From Nephrocerus scutellatus (taxonomy: Eukaryota; Arthropoda; Insecta; Diptera; Pipunculidae), in contig OX352761.1 of assembly GCA_947095585.1 (NCBI GenBank), positions 96,756,333 to 96,820,332 of the forward strand: 64,000 nt of DNA, given 5' to 3'. The translations under genes were made by a program, and so were the position numbers. The notes under the pieces were generated by a model. The model was not told the DNA's origin and did no database searches. It was given only the letters and a program-made list of their open reading frames with translations. Below, piece by piece: positions 8,774 to 20,800 of this stretch. Position 1 is the stretch's first letter. Every line of letters starts with the position of its first letter.

Positions 8774-11700
8774 TTACCTATAGGCCTTTTCATCGGGGTA
8801 TATGATGTACGGTTGGTTGTTTGATTGCGTTCCTTGTTGTTGGTGGTGTTGTTGATGCTGATGGTGGTGTTGTTGTTGCTGTTGTTGTTGCTGTTGTTGC
8901 TGTTGTTGTTGCTGTTGTTGCTGTTGCTGCTGTTGTTGCTGTTGCTGCTGCTGGGCATTGCCAAAGTACGACATTCTCGACATTGTCGAGTATGTGGGCT
9001 GTCTTTGGCTAAGATTCTGTTGCGAGTGATGTTGCATTTGATGCTTGTGCGGCAATGTGGCATAGGTTTGAGTAGCATATGGCGGAACAGCGTAGATGGC
9101 CGCCTGCGGTCCACCTTTGTAGCTGACCTGGACGCTGCTAGGACCCATTGGCATCGGTGGCATCCCAATGACGGGGCCATTCTGATATTCTACGGCACTC
9201 ATGCGTAGACGCACAATACAAATGATGATAATCAGGATGGCGATGAATGCCACAACCCCACCAACGATACCTATAATCAGAGTATCGTCGTTGCTTATGA
9301 TCGGCTGCTTTATGTTGGGTGGTTTCGTTTTAATTTTCATCGGCGGCGCTTGTGTCGGTTCCAAACTCCAGATAATCATCGGCTCCTCCGTGGTTGACCG
9401 GGTGACGATTCGCGACGATGACTTAATCACGTTTGTTGTGCGTGCTGTACTGGAGGTCATGCGACGGGGATCGCATGTAAGCTCATCATCTCCAACTTCT
9501 ATGAGCTTTTTACCCTGAAGATATGCTGGCGATTGGCATTCTATATCGGTCATGTGGGAGTTTGGTAGCCAGCGACGCAGTGCACGTGCATTACAATCGC
9601 AATGGATGGGGTTTGAGTTGAGTCCCTTCAGCTTAAAGCTTGTTCGGCGATCTTCGAGAGCGGTGAGAAATTGTGGCAGTAAAACTGTCACCTGTGAGCC
9701 TTCAATGTCGAGTGTGAGGTGTGACGAGCGTGGCACCGGGAACAGTAGCGCTGGTGGTAGAGCAGATAACGACGTGTTTAACAGTTTGATTGTCAGTTCG
9801 CTGCTCTTGAGACCGGCCAGGGTGCCAGAGGAGATTGTCTTCAGGCGATCGCCCCGTAAGCCGATCGACCGCAGTCTGGGATGTTTTGCCGGTTGAATCT
9901 GGTCCGTTCCGATTGTCGCATCCTTAACTTCAAGCTCAACACTCTCCAGACCTGGCAGCAGCTCCAGAATACCCTGCATATCCAAGTATCCCAAGAGTGG
10001 CAAATTGTAGACATCCAATTGAGCGAGATTAGGCAAATGCTTGAATGCGTTCCTCTCGATCTTCGTACATTTTGTCAGATCGGAAATCGAAAGAGTACGC
10101 AGATTTTCCAGGTGTTCAAAATCGCCTTGCGCAATCATTTCAAAAGAATTATTCGAAAGGTCAAGGTTTTGCACTATCATAAGCTTCGGCCAGGCTTTCG
10201 ACAGTTCTGTAAGATTGTGCAGCATATTGCTCGACAGATCTAATGTCTCTAGAAGAGTTGTTCGCTGGAAGACATCATCGTTTATTGATTTAAGAGCATT
10301 GTTGGACAAATTCAAGTACTGCAAAAAAGGCGTTTCCAGCGATTCAATGTGCTGAATGCCAGTTGCAGCGAGATTCAACTCACGAACAGTTTTCGGCTCG
10401 TTCAAAATGTTTTTGATAGCTCCTTCGGACAGCGGATTGTGGGACAGATCTAGATTTTTTATGTTCACCATAACGCTGTCATCAGCAGGAATGGCTCTGA
10501 TTTTGTTATGGCTTAAATTTACCGACGACACAAAGAAATACTGTCGCTGCAGTGCATTAAGCGGGGCGTATTCGAATTTGTTACGCGCCAAATTGATATT
10601 TTCGAGCATTTGCAGTTTGGAACGCTCGAAAAGGGAATCAGGAAGTTCCACCAACTGATTGCCCGCCAAATTGAGCAGTTCTAAACGTACGAGACCCTCG
10701 AAAGTGCGCTCACCGATTCGATCCAGCTGATTCTCCGAGAGATCCACGATCTGCAGCTGCGTCGAATTGTGGAAGGCCATTTCGCTGACGGAGTCCAATT
10801 GATTATGAGCCACCATGAGTACACGAAGGCGTGGCAACCTAGCAAAGTCCAACTCTTCGATGCTCTTTAATTGATTGTGCGATAAGTCAATATGTTCTAG
10901 ATACTGCAGTGTCGATATCAGTTCTGCAGGGAAGAAACTAAATTTGTTATTTGCCGCCATGATCTTTCTTAGCCTGGGGTGAATACGAAACGAAGATGGA
11001 AACAGATAGCTGAGATGATTGTCTGATATGTCCAATTCTTCGAGGCCAGTGCCCGTATTAAAGAATTCCCCTTTAAAGGCGCTCAACATGTTGCCCTTAA
11101 GGTTAAGCCGCTTTATGTGCATTACATTGACGAACGATCCAGGGCGTATTGAGGTGATTTGATTGTGGGACAAATCAATGCTGGTGATGTTCAACAAGTC
11201 GGTGAATGTGCCGTCGTTAATTTCCTGGATTAAATTCTGCTGCAAATGGATTTGCTTGAGATCCTGCAGGGAAGCAAACAGATCGCCGGACAATTGTTTA
11301 ATAGAGCAGCGGCTAAAGTCGACAATTTGCAATTTACTCAGCGGTCGTATGAGACCCGATGGCACCGGCGCCAAATGGTAATTCGAACTTATATTGAGGT
11401 ATTGTAAACTCTCGAGACCCTGAAACACATTTCGAGGGATATCAGCTATGTTGTTGCCACTGAGGTCAAGGCTTCTCAATTCCGAAAGCGCCAGTGGAAT
11501 ACCCCCTAAGCCAGTGATTTTATTTTGCGATAATTTTAGCTCGTGCAGTGATGTCTCCAGACCCATGAAGATGTCTGCCCCTATGACGGCTAACGAATTT
11601 CCAGATAAGTCAAGTTTACGCAGGTTGGTGAACATTTGGAAACTGCCAGGCGGTAGCTCTCGAATTACATTGCGCGACAAGGTCAGTGTCGTTATGTCCT

Positions 11701-11878
11701 CCGGCTGAATTGATCCTAAAATTTCCGAAGATAACGCCGCAACGCGATTAAAGTCGAGATGCAAAAATGAAAGCTTAGGGAGACGGCCGAGAGCACTGCC
11801 CGGCACAAGCAGAATGTTGTTGTCGCGAATAACCAGAGTTTGAAGACTTTCTAGACCCTCTAGTGCGTCATCTTCGAT
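8774..11878 (-). CDS. atk: atk coding exon 7 (LRR array, C-cap, TM, polyQ tail)
   Basis: The acceptor is AAATTTACAG. The exon is 3105 bases, starting IEDDALEGLESLQTLVIRDN. It holds most of the LRRs, the C-terminal cysteine cap (about 9480-9590), the transmembrane helix (about 9200-9280) and the cytoplasmic tail. The TAA stop is at 8774-8776. Confidence 0.9.
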   Translation of the reverse strand: MEDDALEGLESLQTLVIRDNNILLVPGSALGRLPKLSFLHLDFNRVAALSSEILGSIQPEDITTLTLSRNVIRELPPGSFQMFTNLRKLDLSGNSLAVIGADIFMGLETSLHELKLSQNKITGLGGIPLALSELRSLDLSGNNIADIPRNVFQGLESLQYLNISSNYHLAPVPSGLIRPLSKLQIVDFSRCSIKQLSGDLFASLQDLKQIHLQQNLIQEINDGTFTDLLNITSIDLSHNQITSIRPGSFVNVMHIKRLNLKGNMLSAFKGEFFNTGTGLEELDISDNHLSYLFPSSFRIHPRLRKIMAANNKFSFFPAELISTLQYLEHIDLSHNQLKSIEELDFARLPRLRVLMVAHNQLDSVSEMAFHNSTQLQIVDLSENQLDRIGERTFEGLVRLELLNLAGNQLVELPDSLFERSKLQMLENINLARNKFEYAPLNALQRQYFFVSSVNLSHNKIRAIPADDSVMVNIKNLDLSHNPLSEGAIKNILNEPKTVRELNLAATGIQHIESLETPFLQYLNLSNNALKSINDDVFQRTTLLETLDLSSNMLHNLTELSKAWPKLMIVQNLDLSNNSFEMIAQGDFEHLENLRTLSISDLTKCTKIERNAFKHLPNLAQLDVYNLPLLGYLDMQGILELLPGLESVELEVKDATIGTDQIQPAKHPRLRSIGLRGDRLKTISSGTLAGLKSSELTIKLLNTSLSALPPALLFPVPRSSHLTLDIEGSQVTVLLPQFLTALEDRRTSFKLKGLNSNPIHCDCNARALRRWLPNSHMTDIECQSPAYLQGKKLIEVGDDELTCDPRRMTSSTARTTNVIKSSSRIVTRSTTEEPMIIWSLEPTQAPPMKIKTKPPNIKQPIISNDDTLIIGIVGGVVAFIAILIIIICIVRLRMSAVEYQNGPVIGMPPMPMGPSSVQVSYKGGPQAAIYAVPPYATQTYATLPHKHQMQHHSQQNLSQRQPTYSTMSRMSYFGNAQQQQQQQQQQQQQQQQQQQQQQQQQQQQHHHQHQQHHQQQGTQSNNQPYIIYPDEKAYR

Positions 11879-14800
11879 CTGTAAATTTTATAATTGGCAA
11901 TTAGACAAATGCAAACAAATCTAGCTTTGATCTACTCACCGTCCTCAATGAATTAAGACTCAAATCAAGAAATTTCAGCGACGATAACTCACGGAATGTT
12001 CCCGGTGGAATTGTGGTAATCCCATTGCGACTGAGATCAAGCGTTTCCAAACCCCTAACCACTTGCAGGAGAGTGTAATCCAGATGCTGTTAGTCACAAT
12101 AAACAACAATTTCAGCAAAAGAGCGAATGCAATACATCGACATCGACTTACCGCCAGCATATTCGATGAGATATTCAATGACTTCAAATTGGCAACACTT
12201 TCCAACGAGACAGCTGGAAATTGAACTATAAAGTTCTCGGACAAGTCCAACTTTTGCAGTGTTGGGATTGTTTCAAAGACATCGCTGTTTAAATTCGTAA
12301 TTCGGTTTCCGCCCAATTTGATTTCACGGATTTTGTGCAAACCCTGGAAAGCTAAACCATCGATCGATTTAATTTCATTGTAGCGCAAATCGATAATCTC
12401 CAGGTTGGACTGTGCCATAAAAGCCTCATAGCGAAGGATTGCTAAATGGTTTACGTTGTACGTTTACGGGATACATTTCTTTTAAATGAGGTATATATCT
12501 ACTCACTAATGTGGTTATGCTTCAGCGATAGGTGCTTTAATACTTCTGGTCCATTAAGGGAGTTTGACGGCACCGCCGACAGACTATTGCGATCCATGTA
12601 AAATTCCTGAAAAAAGGAAGCATTGTATTATTTTCATTTCGTTTACATGCACTATAATAATAATATTTTTACATCAGTTTACAGCTAAACGAACTATAAC
12701 GTTTTGTTCTTGTTCATTCGAGAAATCCCCAAAAGTCTTAAATTAGGAACTTTTTAGGGAACCATTTTTGAATAGAGTTCAATAAGTTAGGTATTCTAAG
12801 TTTATATAGCAAATGTGAAATTTTTATTAATTTTATGTGTATATGTGATATTTGTTATTCAAAAGCTCTGCACTGTATCTTTCATATTATAAAAATAGTC
12901 ATATGTATAGTGTCGGAAACAGGGCTCCATTACAAAATCTGAATTCAACAAAAAATATCAGATCTCTTATATCCCATGTTTTTAAATTCTCTATATTAAC
13001 TTCGCGTCGACATGGTTCTGTTGTTCGTTCGTTCGGTGGTTTCCGATTTTATCGAAATGTGTATTTCCGGTGATAACACTTTCTAGTGTTAGTGATACAT
13101 AAATACATACACACCTACAAAATGTTTAACAATCATGCCATATATCACGCGATACTATATAATGACTGTGTATCTGTGTGCATAGCTGCTTTACGATTTG
13201 AACTACAAAAGCACGCAGTGCTTCGCATGTGCTTTTATTTTTCAGCATTTAAAGCATTTTTTTGGTAATATATAATTTACATGTTAAGATTTCTTTTTAT
13301 TTGGTGACTAAATTAAAGTTTTTCATTTTAATTCTCAACGATCAAATGACAAAATGTTGTGACAATTTGTTATTCGGCGACACCAAATAATATTTCCGCT
13401 ATAAAAGCAGAAAAATAAAAGGAAATAATTCAAAATATGCGCCTAAAAGTATTCTGTTTTATTGAAGTGCGAAATAATCATTTTTAAGAAATGTATATGG
13501 AAGTCCCTCGACCCTGGGGCCCGCTCACAACCAAATATAGAAAGTATAGAAAGTGTTGTTTTTTTTTTTTTTTAAATCCATTTATTTAATTATCATAAAT
13601 CTTAAGTACTATTGTTTGTAATAAATAAATAACTTACTGACTATTTTTATTAAAAACTAGTAAAATTACCTAAGAGGGCTTACACTACTTTCAATATTAT
13701 TATTTCAATTGGTTAGATTTAACAATTATTTTTTTTATTTATTTCTTTTGAAATTATTTATTATATTGAAATTATAAAGAACAAAAATTTGGTAAAAATT
13801 CTTCCGCCATATTTATATTTATAAGATAAAAAAGAAAAAAAAAGAAAACTTAAACTACTAAAAAACTAATTAAAACTATTTAAAACTAATTAAAATACTT
13901 AAATAGACTTAAAAACTAATTCCCTACAGTTAGCGGTTAGGGTTAAATTTCGGCCACACTCCAGTCAAGCCACCAGTATTTTCTTTTATCTAAGTGCCTG
14001 TTGTCTGCTAGGTCTTTTTCAGGCACGCTACGACAGTATCTCCAGATATCATTTGCAGCCCCATTGGCAAACAATGCATGTGGAATTCTTTTGTCAGTGG
14101 CCCTTCTAGCAACATGGTATATTATAGGAACGTTGCATGAATCTGACAAGTGGCCCAGAGCGTCCAGATACAGAAATGTCTCGGGTGGTATAAATCCACT
14201 CTCCAATGTATTTCTAAAGTACCCAGGATTAGGATAAAATGCTCCCGAGATTAAGCCTATTTTCAATAGAGGCTGACCGAGCGAAATGATTCCTAGTAAG
14301 GTTAAGAATGACATTGTCAATTCTTGATACTCCGGAAGCATTCAGGAGTTTTTTGTTTGACACATAATGCCTGTACTCAGAATGTTCGCTTCTGTACATA
14401 TGCATACATGCTCGAAGGCATTTCCTCTCAAAGGCACGAAGTTTTTCCATAAATGATGGACTGATGTTCCACCATATTGGACACGCGTATGTAATAATTG
14501 GTCGAATGAATGCCTGGTAGCAAACAGTCTTCACGTCACTCCTCAGGTATCGTGAAAGGAAAAGCTTTTTGAGCGACATAAATGCCGCCCTTGCTTTTTC
14601 CAAAGCGATATTTACATGTTCATTGTAGTAAAGAAATTTGTCCAGATGAACACCCAAATAGCGCACGATATTCTTCGATGGGACCTGAACACCATTTTCA
14701 CCGATTATCCGAAGATTTTTCCAATTATTTCGCAGATCGTGATTTCCACGCCTGAGAGGGGGGCGAAACAGTATAACTTCGCATTTTGAATAGCTTATCT

Positions 14801-17800
14801 TAAGTTTCCATGTTTCGCAGAATACCCGAAATTCGTCAAATTTGCTTTGTAACTTTCTTTGAATCTCTTCAATTTTAGAGCCGTGTGCATATAGTACAAT
14901 ATCGTCAGCATATGCTAGGGACGTCTCCATGTCACTAAGTACTTCAGAAATATATATGTTGAACAGTATTGGCGCCGTTACTGTACCCTGTGGCAGACCG
15001 TTAGCGATATTGAATATTTTACTTGTCGTATTTTCTTTATCTGTTACCACAAATTTCTTCCCGTATATCATTGATATAATCATTTTAACTAAATGATGTG
15101 GGAACTCATATCTAATAATTTTATAAATAAGCGCATCGGTCCAAACCGTGTCGAAGGCTTTTTCGATGTCCACCAGACATGCGGCCGTATTCCTCTTATC
15201 ATTCAGATGCCAGTTGACATCTGAGATCAATTTGGTTACAGCGTGCACCGTCGAGTGATTTCTTTTAAACCCAAACTGGTTTCGCGGTATAATCTCATTT
15301 GTTTCGCACGCGGTCAAAATTGACTTACTAATAATCACTTCAAATACTTTCCCAATATTAGGCATGAGACTAATAGGCCTATAATTAGTCGGATCAGAAG
15401 GATCTTTATTTTTCTTTATTATTGGAAAAACCTTCGATACTTTCCAACAATTTGGGAAGTAGTGATTATTAAGCAAGTTGTTGAAAATTACGCAATATTG
15501 CCGTATAATTTCGACCGGAAGATGTTTCAACACGATATTTGGAATGTTATCTAAGCCTGACGAGGGTTTATTGTTTAGTTTCTTGAAAATTGTGGTCAGT
15601 TCGGTCAGTGTCGTGAAGTATTCATTAGTCTGTTCACCAGTCAGTTCGTCAGATTTAAGGTCGTCAGAGAAAATCACAACAGTTTCCGAGTAATTATTCT
15701 GATTAAGAAATCTACTTAATTCTTCAGTCACTAACTCAGCAGAACTACTTGAACGAGTCCCTATTTGATGCACCGTTTCAAAGTGCGATCCAATAAGACT
15801 GAGCTTCTCAACACCGTCTCCAATAACAAAGTTGTTGTTAATGATTGGTGTCGTTCTGCTATCAATCCCAGCTTGGGAGATGATATACTCTAATGCTGTA
15901 GGAATCTTCAGTTCCGGAACAGCGACCATACTACGGGGCTTAAAAGATCTATTTATTTTAGGAAACATGTTCCTAGAATCTGACTTTATTATGTTTTCAG
16001 CGCGTTGCCTCCAGTAATTGTTGATGCTGTTTCGGAATTGCTGTTCCAAAAGAGTTTTAACATTTCTCAAGAGGGATTTCAGCCTTACCAAATCACTGTT
16101 GTTCGGTACATCAAGAAACTGTCGTCGTATTCTGTTAATCTGCGTGATTAAAAAACTCTTGTGTCTCTGGAGAGTACGTATTTCACGGTTTAGATAGCAC
16201 TCCGTAGAATTTTTGCTTTTTGTTTTCGGGACTGTCGAAGCAATACTCGTCAGGATCACCGAATTCAGTTTTTCTATGCAAAGATCGCATTCTTCGTTCA
16301 TCATATTCCTATTATTAGGGATATTAGAAGAAGTAAAACGATCCCTGCATTCTCTTTTGGCCCGTTTTTCGAATCTGTTCCAATTTGTTTTCCTAAAATT
16401 TAATTTAGGAATATCTGGTTGTATCGCGAGGGCAAATAGTGATTCGTCAGCAAACGACGCTACCATTAATATCGCATTATGGTCGCTATCATACGGCAAC
16501 AGCGGGATCTTATTTTCGTAGACCGTTTCTATTTGCAGTCGCGCATCTGCTAGACACAAATCTAGGTATGAGTTCCCGGAAGGATAACTCGCCGTAACTG
16601 GGCTGTACAATTGTAATTTATATCTGATTTGATTATCATCAACAAAATGCTTAAGGAAGCTGCCTCTTCCATTCGCTGTTGAATCCAACCAAGCCTGATG
16701 TTTCGCGTTTAAATCTCCCGCTAGAATGAAATAGTTATTTAAACTATCTAATCCTAGTATTTCGAATAATTTCTCGAACTCGACATTAAATTGGTTATCT
16801 GCTGGCGGTGCATATGCAGATATTATATGAAGACTACTGTTATTAGGAAGTGACAGCGAAATAACAGTCGTCTCTAGGCAATTAAAACAAGCAATATCAC
16901 CTTTATATATTTTTTCGAAACTTAGTGGTTTTCTGATCAGCATAGCTGTTCCACCACCACGAGTCGAGTCCTTTCTGTCAGTTCGTATGAAGTTGTAGTC
17001 TTTAAATTCTAATTTGTGCTTAGCGTTTAGCTTTGTCTCTGATAGGAGAAGGATGTCAAGTCTATGATCTGTCACAAAATTAAGAACGTCGCCACGTCTA
17101 GCAACGGAGATAATGGAGTTGACATTTAAGGCAGCTATTCTGAGTGTTCCGCGACGCTGCCTAAACATTAAAACAACGTAGAGCATTTAAAATGCCTGCA
17201 ATTTGCACCGACTGTTCGGCTACTAGTTTGGCTAAATTGCTTACCTTATTCTCTAAGCTTTCATTTAAAGAATTAGGAACAGTATGTGAGCCATTTGTGT
17301 TTCTGGCCACTTCGGCGAACGAAAAACCTTTCTGAACGTAATTTTCAATATAAGCTGTATTTTGGGTAGCCTTCTGTTGTGCTGCCTTTTTTTTTGATTG
17401 TAAGCGTTCAGCAAGATTTCTGTAAACCTCACAGCCACGCCAGGATGCTGGATGACCAGCTTTGCCGCAGAGCACACAGAACAGCTGCTCCTTGCCTGTA
17501 TCTTTTTGAACTAAGCACTTGCCCGGTTCATGTGAATTCTGGCATTTCACGCACCTGAATTCCATATTACAATTCGAAGAAGTATGTCCGAACCGTTGGC
17601 AACGATGGCATTGTAGGACATCACTTCTTCGAATTTTTTCGAAGGTCACGACATGACCCCCAACATACCTTATATTTCTCAAGTTTTGCACCATGCTATC
17701 TGGAGATAGCTGTACCACGATTATAGGCAATATTTGGTTTTCACGTTTAGAACGAGGGGTTACGTACCTGAATGATTTAATAAATTTTAAATTTTGTTCA

Positions 17801-20800
17801 TTATTTTGTAGTTCCTCTAAGACTTCTTCTGGAGTATGGCCCCGATATTTAACCCTTTAATTAAGAAAGTGTAATTTTTTTTTTGTTTGTCGGTATATGT
17901 AAAAAACTCCGTCCAGGTTTCGTTAAGTAAATTTTTAACTTTGTCTACGTCATTGCTATTTTTTACATTTAATATTGTTTTGTTTTTGTTTACATTTTTT
18001 AAGTTGAATTGACCTGCACCAATTGCGTCATTAAGTATTAAATTAATTGTTTTGCTGTCTTCTCTAAAAATATTTATTGGAGGTGGTTTTTTTTGTCCTT
18101 CAGTATTTTTAGTTGCAGTTAAAGTTTTTGGTCCAACGTTCTCCGTAATGTTTGAAACAATCGTTGTACTGTTCACTGCACTATTGCGCTTTTTTATGTT
18201 TGCACTTTTGAGTTCAGCAACAAGTTTTTTCGTCGTTGAATTTAATGTTGGAAATTTTTGATCTTCTAGCGTTTCCTCTTCGTTGTCTAATAAGGCAAAA
18301 CTGTTATTTCTTAATATTGATGATGAATTTGTTATTGTTTTTGTATCATTTTTTCGTTTTCATTCAGGCGATTTAACTGTTTCTTCTCTTTTTTTTTTTA
18401 ATTGAGCACGTAGATTTTCGATTTCTTTTTTTAATAAATCTATTTCTATGTTGTGTTTTTGTTTATTGATCCATTTCATCGGAGATAGTGCTTCTGCACC
18501 CTCCATTGGAGGGGGCGAAGACATTTTAATTTATGTTTTTTTTTTTTTCTCTCTCTCTCTCAATCAGGGCAAGACACAACTCTAGAAAGTGTTGTCATTG
18601 AAGATGTGTGCAAAGTTTAAATAAAATGGAGTGGATTAAAAATTGATCACAACATTTGACCAGCCAGCCACAAAAACACAAGCAATCACACAAAATTGAT
18701 AGGTGGAGACAATTGAATTAAATATTTTTTGCGAGTTGCGTTTGCTGAGTCATTGATAAAAATTATAGTGTTAAATAATTGAGGAGTTGCGTTAATTGAG
18801 GGTTGTACATATTGCCATGTATCGACATTTTAAAGACATAAAATCGTGACAAAAACGCGTGACTTAGCATAGAAACTCTTCATATTGTTACAAAAAGTAG
18901 TTAGTAGCGCAGATAATTGAATTCGAATCCTAAGATAAATCGCAATGTACACACTGCATTCTAAAAATAGGCACTGAATTAAAACTAAGCACTTTTGTAT
19001 AGCATACTTTTAGGCTGTAAGATTATTTGAAATGTAACCGCCTGTAAGTTTAAATCATTATGTACTGGTCAAAAATGTAGTCAAACCGGTAAGTTTGTAC
19101 ATGATTGAACATGCAGCTTATTTTTATAATATGACTCACTGCATATGAGTATTGTTAGTTGTAAAAAGGGGAATAAGGCCACAATTTTCTGGGTATTTCT
19201 GTCTAAGATTAAAAGTTTCTGGAAACTTTTCAATGAGTATAAAAGATGGTATTCGCTGCAGAGGATTCATTAGGTAATTGGAATTTAACCAGTCAAGTTA
19301 AATGTTGTCCAGTATAAAATTGTGAACTTGTGTTAATTTTACTGTTTGTTAATTAAAGTTATTTTTTTTTAAATTAATTAACTTGTGTTTTATTTGCAAA
19401 ATCATTTACGAACTCGAAAGCCTAAATTTCGTAACGATCTGTATATATTTTTTTAATTCTCTTTAATAAGTTTTCATCGGCGTGTGTTTGTTTGAGGCTT
19501 GCGGAGTCTTGTGATCAATTTTTAGACCTCTTCCTAAAACCCGATTTTATTCAAACTTTGCACACATGTGTATCTCCGATGACAACACTTTCTATTAAAA
19601 GGTGATGTGCAGAGAAGGTGGAGAATTGTCTCGTTAGCCCAGCACCAGGTGAATGTTGAACTGCACTGTCATCTTCTTGAGAGATGATTGGCAGTTTGGG
19701 GCTACAAGAGACTTCATAGAGACTGATTCCAGGAATTTCAAAGCAGCTTGAATATGCGGATATCCTTAGCGGATATGACATTCCTCTTCAGCCAAGATAA
19801 AGCTTCTTTAAACGCCATGAGCTCTGCCTGCAAGACACTACAGTGATTAAGAAGACGAAAAGACAGACTAAGATTTAGCACTTTTGAGAAAACACCTCCG
19901 CCAACCCCACAATCTTCCAAAAGAGCGCCTTGAAACTTGAAGTGGAAACTTAAAATGAATTCAAAACAGAGGAGTGTCCGATTTCGTTCCTGGACCACTG
20001 GGAGGTTGCACTGAGGCGAATAGCCGCGCTGGCAGCTTCTTGCCTGCTGAAGAAGTTTACTGGTGTAAGGTTGAAGATAATGTCTAGTGCGGCGGAGAGA
20101 GTTGTGCGAAGTGCTCCACTCATACATAAACAGGCAGATCTTTGGACTTCGATTAGCTTTTCACGATTTCCTGTTTTATCTAAAGCAGTCCAGCATACAG
20201 ACACTCTGTATAGAAGTGTAGGCCTAAATAATAATAATAATATTCGGTGCGACAGGTCTAGCTTCTCGCGACCGTTTGTATATTTTTCGACACAAATGGA
20301 AGGGACCTACAATTTAAGGCCGGATCCTAACGGCGAATTGAGATGCTTTCCGTGACTAGTTATTACTCTCGGAACGTTTGTCACCCATTCGCGAGAGGTG
20401 GGACACAGTGAAAAATTACTTTTGGTGTTACTAGGATTAGAACTATGAACCCCTGCTCAGTAGCTATGCGTTTTTCCACTGAGCCACGGCGCCCACTTAC
20501 CGCCTTACTTCCGTTGTATTTAGCCAATAAGTGATATGGTGTATAAGACCCCATTTGTTTCCAGTTGCTTTTTTGTGTGACCTGTGGCTTTACGAACTCT
20601 TTTGTGTGTGTTTCCAGCGTAGCTTTCTATTCAGAATAAGGCCCATATATTTGGCTTCTTCAGAGAAAATTAAGTAAATTCCCTTAATAGAGGGAGGGTC
20701 GACATGCGGAGTTTCCTATTTCTTTGTGAGAGGAAAAGTTAAATTTTATCGGGATTTACCCCAATCGCAACAATCTGCCCATCTCGTTAGCTTGTTAAGA

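Larger units (their letters stand above)
13560..18582 (-). mobile_element. LINE J: nearly full-length Jockey-superfamily retrotransposon
   Basis: A 5.0-kb non-LTR retrotransposon lies in atk intron 3. It is flanked by identical 13-base duplications (TAGAAAGTGTTGT at 13547-13559 and 18583-18595). On its own strand it has a short 5' UTR with a GA-rich run, ORF1 (gag-like, CCHC knuckles), ORF2 (endonuclease plus reverse transcriptase, no RNase H seen), a 3' UTR of roughly 380 bases and a poly(A) tract (T run at 13560-13574). Lesions found are one stop and one frameshift in ORF1 and one frameshift near the end of ORF2, so this copy is probably dead but young enough to keep a perfect target duplication. 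It lies antisense to nothing but intron and is co-oriented with atk. Confidence 0.9.

Noticed and set aside
8825..9208. Plus-strand ORF with polyleucine/valine
   Set aside because: It is antisense to the atk CAG/CAA tract.
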